Below are positions 14,262-21,972 of a stretch of DNA of 64,000 bases, in pieces (position 1 is the stretch's first letter; every line of letters starts with the position of its first letter). Source of the DNA: Rubrobacter taiwanensis (GTDB taxonomy: Bacteria; Actinomycetota; Rubrobacteria; Rubrobacterales; Rubrobacteraceae); NCBI RefSeq assembly GCF_004337705.1, contig NZ_SKBU01000023.1, forward strand, positions 1 through 64,000. The letters run 5' to 3'. The position numbers were made by a program, and so were the translations under genes. The notes under the pieces were generated by a model, which was not told the DNA's origin, did not search any database, and saw only the letters and a list, made by a program, of their open reading frames with translations.

Positions 14262-15905
14262 GTGCCCGATCTGCTACATGACATCTTCGACAACGTCTTC
14301 TACGACGTAGCGGCGATGCTCATCATCGCCGCCATCGTCGGGGCGGTGGCCGTCCGGCTGCGCCAGCCGCTCATCGTGGCGTTCATAGCGGTGGGGATCC
14401 TTGTGGGCTCGGTGCTGGGCTGGATCGAACCCGGAGAGCCGGTAGACCTGCTGGCAGAGATGGGTATAGCGCTGCTGCTCTTCATCGTCGGGCTCAAGCT
14501 GGATCTGCACCTGATCCGCACCATGGGACCGGTGGCACTGGCTACCGGGCTCGGGCAGGTGCTCTTCACCTCCATCGGCGGCTTCCTGATCGCGCTCGCG
14601 CTCGGCTTCGATCCCGTCGCGGCGCTCTACATCGCGATAGCGTTGACCTTCTCCAGCACGATCATCATCGTCAAGCTGCTCTCCGACAAGCGGGAGATCG
14701 ACTCCCTGCACGGGCGGATCGCCGTAGGGCTCCTGATCGTGCAAGACATAGTGGTGGTGATCGTGATGATCGCGCTCACCGCCTTCGGCGAGGGCGGCGA
14801 GGGTACAGATCTGGGATGGCGGCTCTTCAGGGTGGCGGTGCAGGGGGCGGCGTTTCTGGCCGCGATAGCCCTGCTCATGCGCTACGTTCTCCCGCCGCTG
14901 CTGCGGCGTCTGGCCGCATCCCCGGAGCTGCTGGTTCTGTTCTCCATCGCCTGGGCGGTCTTCCTGGCGGCGACCGGAGATTTTCTGGAGTTCAGCAAGG
15001 AGATCGGGGCCTTCCTCGCCGGCGTCTCTTTAGGCTCCACCCGGTACCGCGAGACCATAGGGGCAAGGCTCACGAGCGTGCGAGACTTCCTGCTCCTCTT
15101 CTTCTTTATAAGCCTGGGGGCGAACCTGGATCTGGAGCTGCTGGGAGAGAAGCTTGGGGCTGGCATCATATTTTCTTTATTCGTCCTGATCGGCAACCCC
15201 CTGATACTCATGGTCATCATCGGGGTGATGGGCTACCGCAAACGCACCGGGTTTCTGACCGGGCTCACCGTGGCCCAGATCAGCGAGTTCTCCTTGATCT
15301 TCGCCGGACTGGGGCTCTCCCTGGGACACATAGGTCCCGACACTCTGGGCCTCATAACGCTCGTCGGCCTCATAACCATCAGCATCTCCACATATATGAT
15401 CCTCTACTCCCATCCCCTCTACGAACGACTGGCACCCTGGCTCTCGATCTTCGAGCGCGACATCGAGCACCCGGAGGACGAAGGCGAGAGAGAGGAGCCC
15501 GGAGCCGAGGTAATAATCTTCGGTCTGGGGCGCTACGGCAGCCGGATCGCTGCGGGCCTCAAAGAGCGGGGAGTCTCGTTGCTCGGCGTGGACTTCGACC
15601 CCGAGGCCGTCGAGCGCTGGCACGAGAAGGGCCTGCCCGCACACTACGGAGACGCCGAAGACCCCGAGTTTCCGGCCGCCCTGCCCCTGAGCAAAGCCCG
15701 GTGCGTCATCAGCTCCGTCAGGGAACGCAGCGTGAACCTGGTCCTGCTCGAAGCCTTGCGGGAGCACGGTTTTGAGGGGAAGATCGCGCTCACGGCGGCC
15801 AACGAAGAGGACGCCCGGGCGCTGGAGAAGGCCGGGGCGGATCTGGTCTTCAGGCCCTACGCCGACGCTGCCGACCGCGCCGTGGAGGTGCTGACCGGGG
15901 CGTAG
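14262..15905 (+). CDS. CPA2 cation:proton antiporter with TrkA-N domain (KefB-like)
   Basis: A 547-residue monovalent cation/proton antiporter. Residues about 10-395 form the 12-13 helix exchanger (AVRLRQPLIVAFIAVGILVG, FIVGLKLDLHLIRTMG, TFSSTIIIVKLLSDKREID, FSKEIGAFLAGVSLG). The C-terminal part (about 420-547) is an RCK/TrkA-N domain with the dinucleotide loop IIFGLGRYGSRIA and Asp in GVDFDPEAV, which would gate transport by NAD(H) or nucleotides. It starts at GTG 14262, 77 bases after yidC in the same direction. It is likely used for K+ or Na+ efflux and pH balance. Confidence 0.87.
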   Translation: MPDLLHDIFDNVFYDVAAMLIIAAIVGAVAVRLRQPLIVAFIAVGILVGSVLGWIEPGEPVDLLAEMGIALLLFIVGLKLDLHLIRTMGPVALATGLGQVLFTSIGGFLIALALGFDPVAALYIAIALTFSSTIIIVKLLSDKREIDSLHGRIAVGLLIVQDIVVVIVMIALTAFGEGGEGTDLGWRLFRVAVQGAAFLAAIALLMRYVLPPLLRRLAASPELLVLFSIAWAVFLAATGDFLEFSKEIGAFLAGVSLGSTRYRETIGARLTSVRDFLLLFFFISLGANLDLELLGEKLGAGIIFSLFVLIGNPLILMVIIGVMGYRKRTGFLTGLTVAQISEFSLIFAGLGLSLGHIGPDTLGLITLVGLITISISTYMILYSHPLYERLAPWLSIFERDIEHPEDEGEREEPGAEVIIFGLGRYGSRIAAGLKERGVSLLGVDFDPEAVERWHEKGLPAHYGDAEDPEFPAALPLSKARCVISSVRERSVNLVLLEALREHGFEGKIALTAANEEDARALEKAGADLVFRPYADAADRAVEVLTGA

Positions 15906-15911
15906 AGAGCG

Positions 15912-17075
15912 CTACCTTATAAACAGGAACGCCAGCACCAGCATGATAAGCGCCAGACCCGCAGCGGCATAGAAGGCTCCGGCGAGCCCGAGCCCCGCGG
16001 CCGCCGCGCCCATAAAGACCGGTCCTACGGTCTGTCCGAAGCGCAGCACCATTCCGTTGAGCGCCATGAACGCACCCCGGTTCTCCGCGGGCGCAACCCC
16101 GCTCAGGAGCACCATGATGTTGGGGATGTTGATACCCTGCGCGATCCCGTAGAGCGCGGTCGCAACCAGGAGCAGCGGCAACGCGGGGATGTTCGGCACC
16201 ATGATCAGCACCAGCGCGTACAGCGCGAAGGAAGCCTTGATGAGGCTCGCCGGGCGCAACGTGCGGGTCAGCCATCCGAGCTGCGAAGAGGTGAGCGCCG
16301 TCACAACCGAGGAGCTGGAGATCACCGCCCCGATGATGAACGGCGGTGCGCCGAAGGAGCCGGCCATCAAGAGCGGCAGGTAGGTGAGATACGGCCCGTA
16401 GAGGATGATGAAGGTGACGATGCTGGCCGTGAAGAGCCCGATCACACGCCGGTCCCGCACCCGCTTCCACACGGCGCGCAGATAATCTCCCAGCCCCTGC
16501 TCGCTGCGCGGCTCCGGGCTGCGCAGGGAGAAGAGCACCAGAAGCCCGATGGGGACGGCGAAGAGCGGCAGGGCGAACGGGTAGAACCAGCCTAAAGTGG
16601 CCAGCGCGCCGCCGAGCACCGGATAGCCCGCCGTTCCGACGCTGAGCACGCCGGAGTTGTACCCCATAGCTACTACCCGCTCACGGCCGGAGAAGAGGTC
16701 CCCGATCAGGGTCACGTTCATCGCTCCAAGCGACGCAGCTCCCACCCCCTGCAGAAGGCGCAGCGCCAGCAGCAGCTCGAAATCCCGGGCCAGCGCGCAT
16801 GCTCCACCCGCCACCCCGAAGAGCAGCAGCGAAGGCACCAAGACCCGCTTGCGCCCGATGCGGTCCGAGAGAATGCCCAGCACCGGCGTCAGGAAGACGC
16901 CCGGCAGCGTGAAGACCGTGATGAGGAGCCCAACCTCTCCGGGCGAGACGCCGAGCTCCTCCACTATCCGCGGGAAGGCCGGCGTCACGCTGGAGGCCCC
17001 GAGCACGGCCATCAACGTGACGCCGAAGACGATGTGCAGGTTGCGGTCCCGTAGCAGCGAGCGCCCGCAGCTCAT
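15912..17075 (-). CDS. MFS drug-type exporter
   Basis: A 387-residue, 12-helix major facilitator of the DHA1 drug:proton antiporter style. Motif A between helices 2 and 3 is GILSDRIGRKRVLVPSLLLFG; the helix 5 motif is seen as GYNSGVLSVGTAGYPVLGG. The start ATG 17075 is preceded by GGCGGAG; a longer reading to 17123 has no ribosome site and adds a non-hydrophobic stretch. The gene lies between convergent kefB-like and same-strand SSF genes. The substrate is unknown. Confidence 0.83.
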   Translation of the reverse strand: MSCGRSLLRDRNLHIVFGVTLMAVLGASSVTPAFPRIVEELGVSPGEVGLLITVFTLPGVFLTPVLGILSDRIGRKRVLVPSLLLFGVAGGACALARDFELLLALRLLQGVGAASLGAMNVTLIGDLFSGRERVVAMGYNSGVLSVGTAGYPVLGGALATLGWFYPFALPLFAVPIGLLVLFSLRSPEPRSEQGLGDYLRAVWKRVRDRRVIGLFTASIVTFIILYGPYLTYLPLLMAGSFGAPPFIIGAVISSSSVVTALTSSQLGWLTRTLRPASLIKASFALYALVLIMVPNIPALPLLLVATALYGIAQGINIPNIMVLLSGVAPAENRGAFMALNGMVLRFGQTVGPVFMGAAAAGLGLAGAFYAAAGLALIMLVLAFLFIR

Positions 17076-17153
17076 CTCCGCCCCGCCCGCAGCATGTTCC
17101 CACCGGCAAGGTCCACGCACCAATCATAGAACACCGTTCGCTCCGGAACGGCG

Positions 17154-18632
17154 CTAAGCCGCCCCCTTATCTCGCAGCGCGCCCCGCAGGTACCCGATGA
17201 ACTCCTCGGCCCGCTCCCGCGGCGGACGGGTGATGAGGCTGACGCCCACGTAGAGGGCGCTCGCGGCGAGCAGCCCCCAGACACCGGAGGCCTGACCTAG
17301 CGGCCGTACCTGCGTGAGCTCCAGCAGCACGACCAGCAGCCCGGCCCCGACGATGCTCGCAAGCACCCCGGCGGCCGTGCCCCGCTTCCAGAAGAACGCC
17401 CCGATAATCGCGGGCACGGTGACCAACAACCCCGCAGAAGACGAAACGGCGAGGACCGCGATCAGGTCCAGACGCAACCCGGCGAAGAGCAGTGCCAGGA
17501 CCGCGATCAGCGGGATCACGACCTTCCCGACCGCAAGCTGCCGGGCGTCGTCCGGCGCGGCCCGGGAGACCCCATACACGTCGCGCGCCACCATCGAGGC
17601 GAGCGTGAGCAGGATGGAGTCTATGGTGGAGATCGCCGCAGCCAGAATCCCCACGATGAGCAGCACGCTCACCACCGGCGGCACGAGTCCGGAAGCTATG
17701 AGCGCCGGAGAGGCCGTATCCGGCGACTCCAGCTCGGGGAACTCCAGCAGCGCAGCATAGCCCCACAGCACGGCCACCAGCGTGTAGACGAACCCGAAGG
17801 CTAAGAACCCCAGCAGCATCCTGCGCAGGTTCCGCAGCGAGCCGAGCATGAAGAGCCGCTGGCTGACCTGCGGGTTTGAGATGCTGAAGAAGAACCACGG
17901 CAGCGTGAGCCCCAGAAACACGCTGAAGCTGAAGTACCCGTCCCTCCCGGGCACGCTCAAAGACCCCGGCCGCTCCGCGGCGAGCCGCCCGAAGAACTCC
18001 CCAAACCCGCCCAAAGCGTTCACCACCAGCGCCACGGCCACCGATGCCGAGACGAACATGATGACTACCTGCAGCGCGTCCGTCCAGGCGACGGAGCGGA
18101 TCCCCGCCACCAGCGCGAAGACGACGGCGAGCACCGTGGCTACGAGCGTCCCGGTGGTGAACGGGATCGCCCCGCCCGTCGTGCCCTCCAGGAGATACCC
18201 GATCCCGGCGAGCTGCACCGCGCTGTAGGGTATCAGAAAGACGCAGCTGGCCAGCGCCGTAACCGCCGCCACGGCCCGGCTCGCGTAGCGGTCGCCGAGC
18301 ATCTCCGACGGCGTCACATACCCGAACCTCTTGCCCGCCAAGAGAAAGCGCGGCCCGAAGAACGCCACCAGCACCAGACCGGAGATGTAGATCATCTCGA
18401 ACCCCAAGGCCCCCACACCGCCAGCATAGGTCAGCCCCGCAAGCCCCACCATCATGAACGCGCTGAACGTGGTCGCGCTGTAGCTCAGCGCCGCCACGAC
18501 CCCGCCCATCGAACGGCGCCACAGGAAGTAGTCCGAGAGATCCCCGACGAACCCGCCCCGAGCCAGAACCGCCACCCCGGCCCCGAGCAGAACATAGACC
18601 CCGATCGCCAGCCAGACCAGACCTACCTCCAC
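17154..18632 (-). CDS. Sodium:solute symporter (SSF family)
   Basis: A 492-residue symporter of about 13 helices that uses the sodium gradient for uptake. The N-terminal ADYFLWRRSMGGVVAALSYSATTFSAFMMVGLAGLTY-like region (as DYFLWRRSMGG, SYSATTFSAF) and GYVTPSEMLGDRYASR match the PanF/PutP group. It begins at GTG 18632, one base after the stop of a 60-residue DUF3311 protein; this pair of a small two-helix protein plus an SSF permease is a common arrangement for organic acid or pantothenate-type transporters. Substrate not determined. Its promoter carries two inverted repeats. Confidence 0.87.
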   Translation of the reverse strand: MEVGLVWLAIGVYVLLGAGVAVLARGGFVGDLSDYFLWRRSMGGVVAALSYSATTFSAFMMVGLAGLTYAGGVGALGFEMIYISGLVLVAFFGPRFLLAGKRFGYVTPSEMLGDRYASRAVAAVTALASCVFLIPYSAVQLAGIGYLLEGTTGGAIPFTTGTLVATVLAVVFALVAGIRSVAWTDALQVVIMFVSASVAVALVVNALGGFGEFFGRLAAERPGSLSVPGRDGYFSFSVFLGLTLPWFFFSISNPQVSQRLFMLGSLRNLRRMLLGFLAFGFVYTLVAVLWGYAALLEFPELESPDTASPALIASGLVPPVVSVLLIVGILAAAISTIDSILLTLASMVARDVYGVSRAAPDDARQLAVGKVVIPLIAVLALLFAGLRLDLIAVLAVSSSAGLLVTVPAIIGAFFWKRGTAAGVLASIVGAGLLVVLLELTQVRPLGQASGVWGLLAASALYVGVSLITRPPRERAEEFIGYLRGALRDKGAA

Positions 18633-18633
18633 C

Positions 18634-18816
18634 CTAGTCCCTCCAGCTCCGGGAGATCGCAGCGTTCACCCCGATCGCCGCCAGCCCAAACAACACCCAG
18701 AACAGAAACGCTCCGTACCATGCATCCACCCCGGAGAGCAGCGTATACGGTACCGTATACGCCGCCACCACTAAAGCCAGCATCATCCCGGCCCAGAAGA
18801 TGCCCCTGCGTCCCAT
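18634..18816 (-). CDS. DUF3311 small membrane protein
   Basis: A 60-residue protein with two hydrophobic helices (GMMLALVVAAYTVPY and GAFLFWVLFGLAAIGVNAAI) and a short basic tail. The family is found almost always just before an SSF symporter gene, as here, where the next start codon follows its stop by one base. It is probably a small partner subunit of the symporter. ATG 18816 is preceded by GGAGGTGTT, a strong ribosome site; a longer frame to 18855 has none. Confidence 0.75.
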   Translation of the reverse strand: MGRRGIFWAGMMLALVVAAYTVPYTLLSGVDAWYGAFLFWVLFGLAAIGVNAAISRSWRD

Positions 18817-18874
18817 AACACCTCCGCTCGTAACTCTCACGCATGAGCTTGCCACACGAAATCGTTACAATGTA

Positions 18875-18897
18875 AGCCGTTTGTAACTTATAGTTAC
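18875..18897. promoter_or_regulatory. Inverted repeats upstream of the DUF3311-SSF operon
   Basis: TTACA-a-TGTAA (18875-18885 region) is followed by GTAACT-tat-AGTTAC (18883-18897). Both are perfect and lie 59-81 bases upstream of the first start codon, in an AT-rich patch unlike its surroundings. They look like operators for a regulator not encoded next door. Confidence 0.45.
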
Positions 18898-18936
18898 TTA
18901 CAGTATCGCACGGGTTTGCGGTGAGTGGCAAGGCGT

Positions 18937-19626
18937 TCATGGTGTACGCAGTTCGCGCCAGATGGCGGGCAGGACTTTCAGGGGGTAGCACCAGTTTACG
19001 AAGGAGAGTCCGTAGCGGCGGGTGGAGTACTGGACCGGCACCTCTTCCAGGCGGAATCCTTTACGCAGCAGGTCGAGGGTAAGGATCTGGGCGTAGTTAT
19101 AGTCGTGGATGATCTCGGCCCGGGAGGCGGCTTCTTTGGAGAAGGCTCGCATCCCGGTCTGGCCGTCGGAGATCGGGCACCGGGCGAGGGCTCTGAGCAG
19201 GGTGGTGAACGCGTGGTTACCCAGCCGCCGGTGGAGCTTCATCCCCCGCGCTCCGTTCAGGAAGCGGCTCCCGAGCACGTAGTCCGCCCGGCCTGCGAGG
19301 ACGGGTTCCACCAGGCGCGGGATGTCCTCCGGGTGGTATTCCAGGTCGGCGTCAAGGTAGGCTACGGCATCCGCTCCGGCCTCCACGGCGGCGCGCAGCC
19401 CGGTCCGCAGTGCCGCTCCGAGCCCTTGGTTTGCGGGGTGCGGGATCACGGTCGCGCCTCGGGTTCGGGCGATCTCCGCCGTCCGGTCTGCCGAGCCGTC
19501 GTCCACCACGAAGGTGCGCAGCATGTAGCCTGGGATCTGGACGCGGGAGATCCGCTCCAGCAGCTCGCCGATCGTGGCTTCCTCGTCCTTCGCCGGGACG
19601 ACGACGGCCAGGAGCCCGGCGCTCAC
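18937..19626 (-). CDS. Family 2 glycosyltransferase, DPM1-like polyprenyl-phosphate hexosyltransferase
   Basis: A 229-residue GT-A fold enzyme that would move a sugar from a nucleotide to polyprenyl phosphate. Signatures: VVVPAKDEEATIGELL at the start, VVDDGSADRT, the metal motif in AYLDADLEYHPED, and GSRFLNG...DGQTGMRAF. There is no membrane domain, as in DPM1-type enzymes. Start is GTG 19626, overlapping the TGA of the upstream phosphatase gene (GTGA). It is the last gene of a four-gene operon with a GT-C membrane transferase, so it probably makes the lipid-linked sugar donor for that enzyme. Confidence 0.85.
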   Translation of the reverse strand: MSAGLLAVVVPAKDEEATIGELLERISRVQIPGYMLRTFVVDDGSADRTAEIARTRGATVIPHPANQGLGAALRTGLRAAVEAGADAVAYLDADLEYHPEDIPRLVEPVLAGRADYVLGSRFLNGARGMKLHRRLGNHAFTTLLRALARCPISDGQTGMRAFSKEAASRAEIIHDYNYAQILTLDLLRKGFRLEEVPVQYSTRRYGLSFVNWCYPLKVLPAIWRELRTP

Positions 19627-21074
19627 CTCACCCGCTCCCCGGCGAGCGCGTCCTTCAGCACCCGGCCGACCGAGCCGTCTGGCGGCTCGACGCCGAGCAG
19701 GTAGCAGATCGTGGGCGCGAGGTCCAGGATGGAGGCCGGCTCCTCGACCACTCTGCCGGGCGCGATCCCGGCGCCCCACAGGGCGAACGGCACGTAGCGC
19801 TCGCCCTCTGAGAGGTGGCCGTGGGCTCCGATGCCGATGCCCTGCCCGTGGTCGGCCATCAGGATCACGGCGGTCTCCCCGTCCAGGTAGCCCCTTTCCT
19901 CGCACCAGCGCATGAAGCCCTCGATGAGGCGGTCGGTGATCTCGATCCGCTCTACGTACTCCGGGTAGTAGGTGCCCCGCACGTGGCCGTTCTGGTCTAC
20001 CGCGAGCAGCTGCAGCACGAGCAGGTCCGGATCTTGCTCCTCCAGCTCCCGCTTGGCGGCGGCGATGAGGTTCTGGTCTATCCGGTCGTTGTGCGCCACG
20101 CTCGTAACGCTCGCCACGTCGTCCCCGAAGGCGTCTATGAGGTGGGCTATCCCGACCAGCCGCCCCTTCCTCCCGGCCCGGCGCAGCGCGTCGAAGACGC
20201 TCTCCACCCTGAGACCCAGTTTCAGCACGAGGTTGGAGGAGATGCCGTGCGCCTCCGGCGGCGCGCCGGTCAGCATAGAGGAGAAACAGACGACGGTGCG
20301 CGCCGGGTAGACGGTCTCCACGGTGGTGTAGACGGTCCCGGAGGCCATCATCCTCTCCAGGTATGGCTTCCTAGCCTGGTGGAAGCGGTCCAGCCGGCAG
20401 CCGTCTATCACGACGACGATCACGCGCCGCGCCAGCGGGCGGCCCCGGTTCACGTCCCGTGTGGGTTCTGCCGGGTAGACGGGCTTCCAATCGAAGAAGC
20501 GCCGGTGCAAAACGTAGCTCGCGGTGGCGAGCGCCGCGGTGAACCCGAGCGCGAGCCCCGCCCGCCCCCACGTCAGCGGTTCTGAGACGAGGTACTGGAG
20601 GGTGAAGAGCGAGATCAGGGCCTTCGGCACCTGCTCCAGGAAGTTGCCGCTGGTGGAGTCCGGGTTCTCCAGCACCAGCCTCCAGAAGCGCAGGAAGTTG
20701 GTCCTCGGGGCCCCGGTGCGCAGGTGGTAGTAGAGCGTCCCCCAGAAGAAGACGGTGAAAAATATGTAGAGGCCGAGCGCGAGGACGAGGGCCGCGAGGT
20801 CGGCGAACCGGAAGAGGAGCAGGAAGGCGGCGAGGTACGCCCACAGAGTCCACCGCAGCCGCAGCGGGAAGTCGTAGTAGACGAAGAGAGCTACCAAAGG
20901 AGATGCAACTGCCAGCGCGGGCAGCGCCCGCGCCCAGAACTCCGCGCTCCCCAGTTCGGGGACGTGGAGCAGCAGGAAGGTCCCCAGCACGAAGACGGGA
21001 TGGAAGGACTTGCCCTCGTTGAGGACATTCCAGACCCTCGCGGCAACTATCTCAAACCCGGACGCGGGACGCAT
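19623..21074 (-). CDS. Membrane-anchored alkaline phosphatase-superfamily phosphodiesterase
   Basis: A 483-residue protein. The first 190 residues hold about five hydrophobic segments. The rest is a type I phosphodiesterase/nucleotide pyrophosphatase-like domain: metal Asp in VVVIDGCRLD, Thr nucleophile in YPARTVVCFSSMLTG, then DQNGH, MADHGQGIG and GAHGHLSEG, which supply the other zinc ligands. Such enzymes transfer or remove phospho-groups such as phosphoglycerol or phosphoethanolamine on envelope glycans. It overlaps the upstream flippase-like gene by 23 bases and the next gene by 4, so its role is probably part of the same envelope pathway. Confidence 0.82.
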   Translation of the reverse strand: MRPASGFEIVAARVWNVLNEGKSFHPVFVLGTFLLLHVPELGSAEFWARALPALAVASPLVALFVYYDFPLRLRWTLWAYLAAFLLLFRFADLAALVLALGLYIFFTVFFWGTLYYHLRTGAPRTNFLRFWRLVLENPDSTSGNFLEQVPKALISLFTLQYLVSEPLTWGRAGLALGFTAALATASYVLHRRFFDWKPVYPAEPTRDVNRGRPLARRVIVVVIDGCRLDRFHQARKPYLERMMASGTVYTTVETVYPARTVVCFSSMLTGAPPEAHGISSNLVLKLGLRVESVFDALRRAGRKGRLVGIAHLIDAFGDDVASVTSVAHNDRIDQNLIAAAKRELEEQDPDLLVLQLLAVDQNGHVRGTYYPEYVERIEITDRLIEGFMRWCEERGYLDGETAVILMADHGQGIGIGAHGHLSEGERYVPFALWGAGIAPGRVVEEPASILDLAPTICYLLGVEPPDGSVGRVLKDALAGERVR

Positions 21075-21972
21075 CTCTCACCTCTCTAGCCTGCGCGACG
21101 GAGACCCCCTCGCCGAGCGCGCAGGGAGCAGCGGCGAGGGCGTAGAAGAACTTCAGGGCGTGGGAGATTACGGCCGCGGCCAGCGCCAGGGACGCCCCCT
21201 GGCCGAGCGCCACCAGCGCGGCCACCATCCCGGCCTCGTAGGTTCCGACGCTCCCCGGGGTGAGGGGAACGGCGGCCGCGAGCACGGCTAAACACGAGGC
21301 GGCGACCACCGCGGAGAGCGGGAGGTCCATCCCCAGCCCCCGCGCCACGAAGAGCAGGATGCCGGCCTCCAGCACCCAGGCCGACGCCGCGAACGCGAGG
21401 GCCCGCAGCAGCGCCGCCCCGGTGGTCTCCCGCAGCGCCGCCTGCAGCCGGGCAGCGCGCCGGGCCACCCCGGAGGGCAGCTCGATGCGGGCGAGCAGCC
21501 AGAGCCCGCCCCAGCCGGCCAGCACCACCGCCGCGGGCAGAGCGACAGCTCCCCACCGCGCGCCACCGGCGAGCGCCCAGGCTCCGGCGAGCACCACCAG
21601 CAGGCCGAGGAGGTCTGCCACCCGCGAGAGCACCACGCTCGCCACGGCCCGCTCCGCCGGAACGCCGCGCCGGGCCGCTGCGTACATGCGGGCGAAGTCC
21701 CCGGCCTTGGCCGGAGCCGCATGGTTCAGGAAGAGGGCGGCGAGCAGCAGAGAGAACAGCCACCGCAGCGGGATCCGGTCTCGGAGCAGCTCCCGCCAGG
21801 CGAGCGCCCGCAGTACGAACGCCCCCGTGTAGGCGGCGAACGCCAGCGAGAGCCCGAGGGGGTTGCGCAACGCGTGGTACACGGCCTGCCGCACGGCCTC
21901 CGGGGAGACCGCCACCGCCGCCGCCAGCAGCACCGCAAACCCGGCGAGAAGCAGCAGGAGCCGCAACTTCAT
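21052..21972 (-). CDS. LPG synthase transmembrane / flippase-like protein (AglD/UPF0104 type)
   Basis: A 306-residue protein of about eight helices from the lysylphosphatidylglycerol synthase TM-domain family. Members without the soluble domain, as here, are thought to move lipid-linked sugars or lipids across the membrane. Family marks include FLNHAAPAKAGDFARMY, RVADLLGLLVV and the late PLTPGSVGTYEAGMVAALVALG. The start ATG 21972 overlaps the upstream stop (ATGA). A much longer frame continues upstream of this ATG but is only the mirror of the GT-C gene. The operon context suggests flipping of a polyprenyl-phosphate sugar. Confidence 0.82.
   Translation of the reverse strand: MKLRLLLLLAGFAVLLAAAVAVSPEAVRQAVYHALRNPLGLSLAFAAYTGAFVLRALAWRELLRDRIPLRWLFSLLLAALFLNHAAPAKAGDFARMYAAARRGVPAERAVASVVLSRVADLLGLLVVLAGAWALAGGARWGAVALPAAVVLAGWGGLWLLARIELPSGVARRAARLQAALRETTGAALLRALAFAASAWVLEAGILLFVARGLGMDLPLSAVVAASCLAVLAAAVPLTPGSVGTYEAGMVAALVALGQGASLALAAAVISHALKFFYALAAAPCALGEGVSVAQAREVRDASRVRV

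Noticed and set aside
17134-17151. Small hairpin CCGTTC/GAACGG after the SSF gene
   Set aside because: Short stem, no T-run and it lies in the leader of the next same-strand gene; not enough to call a terminator.
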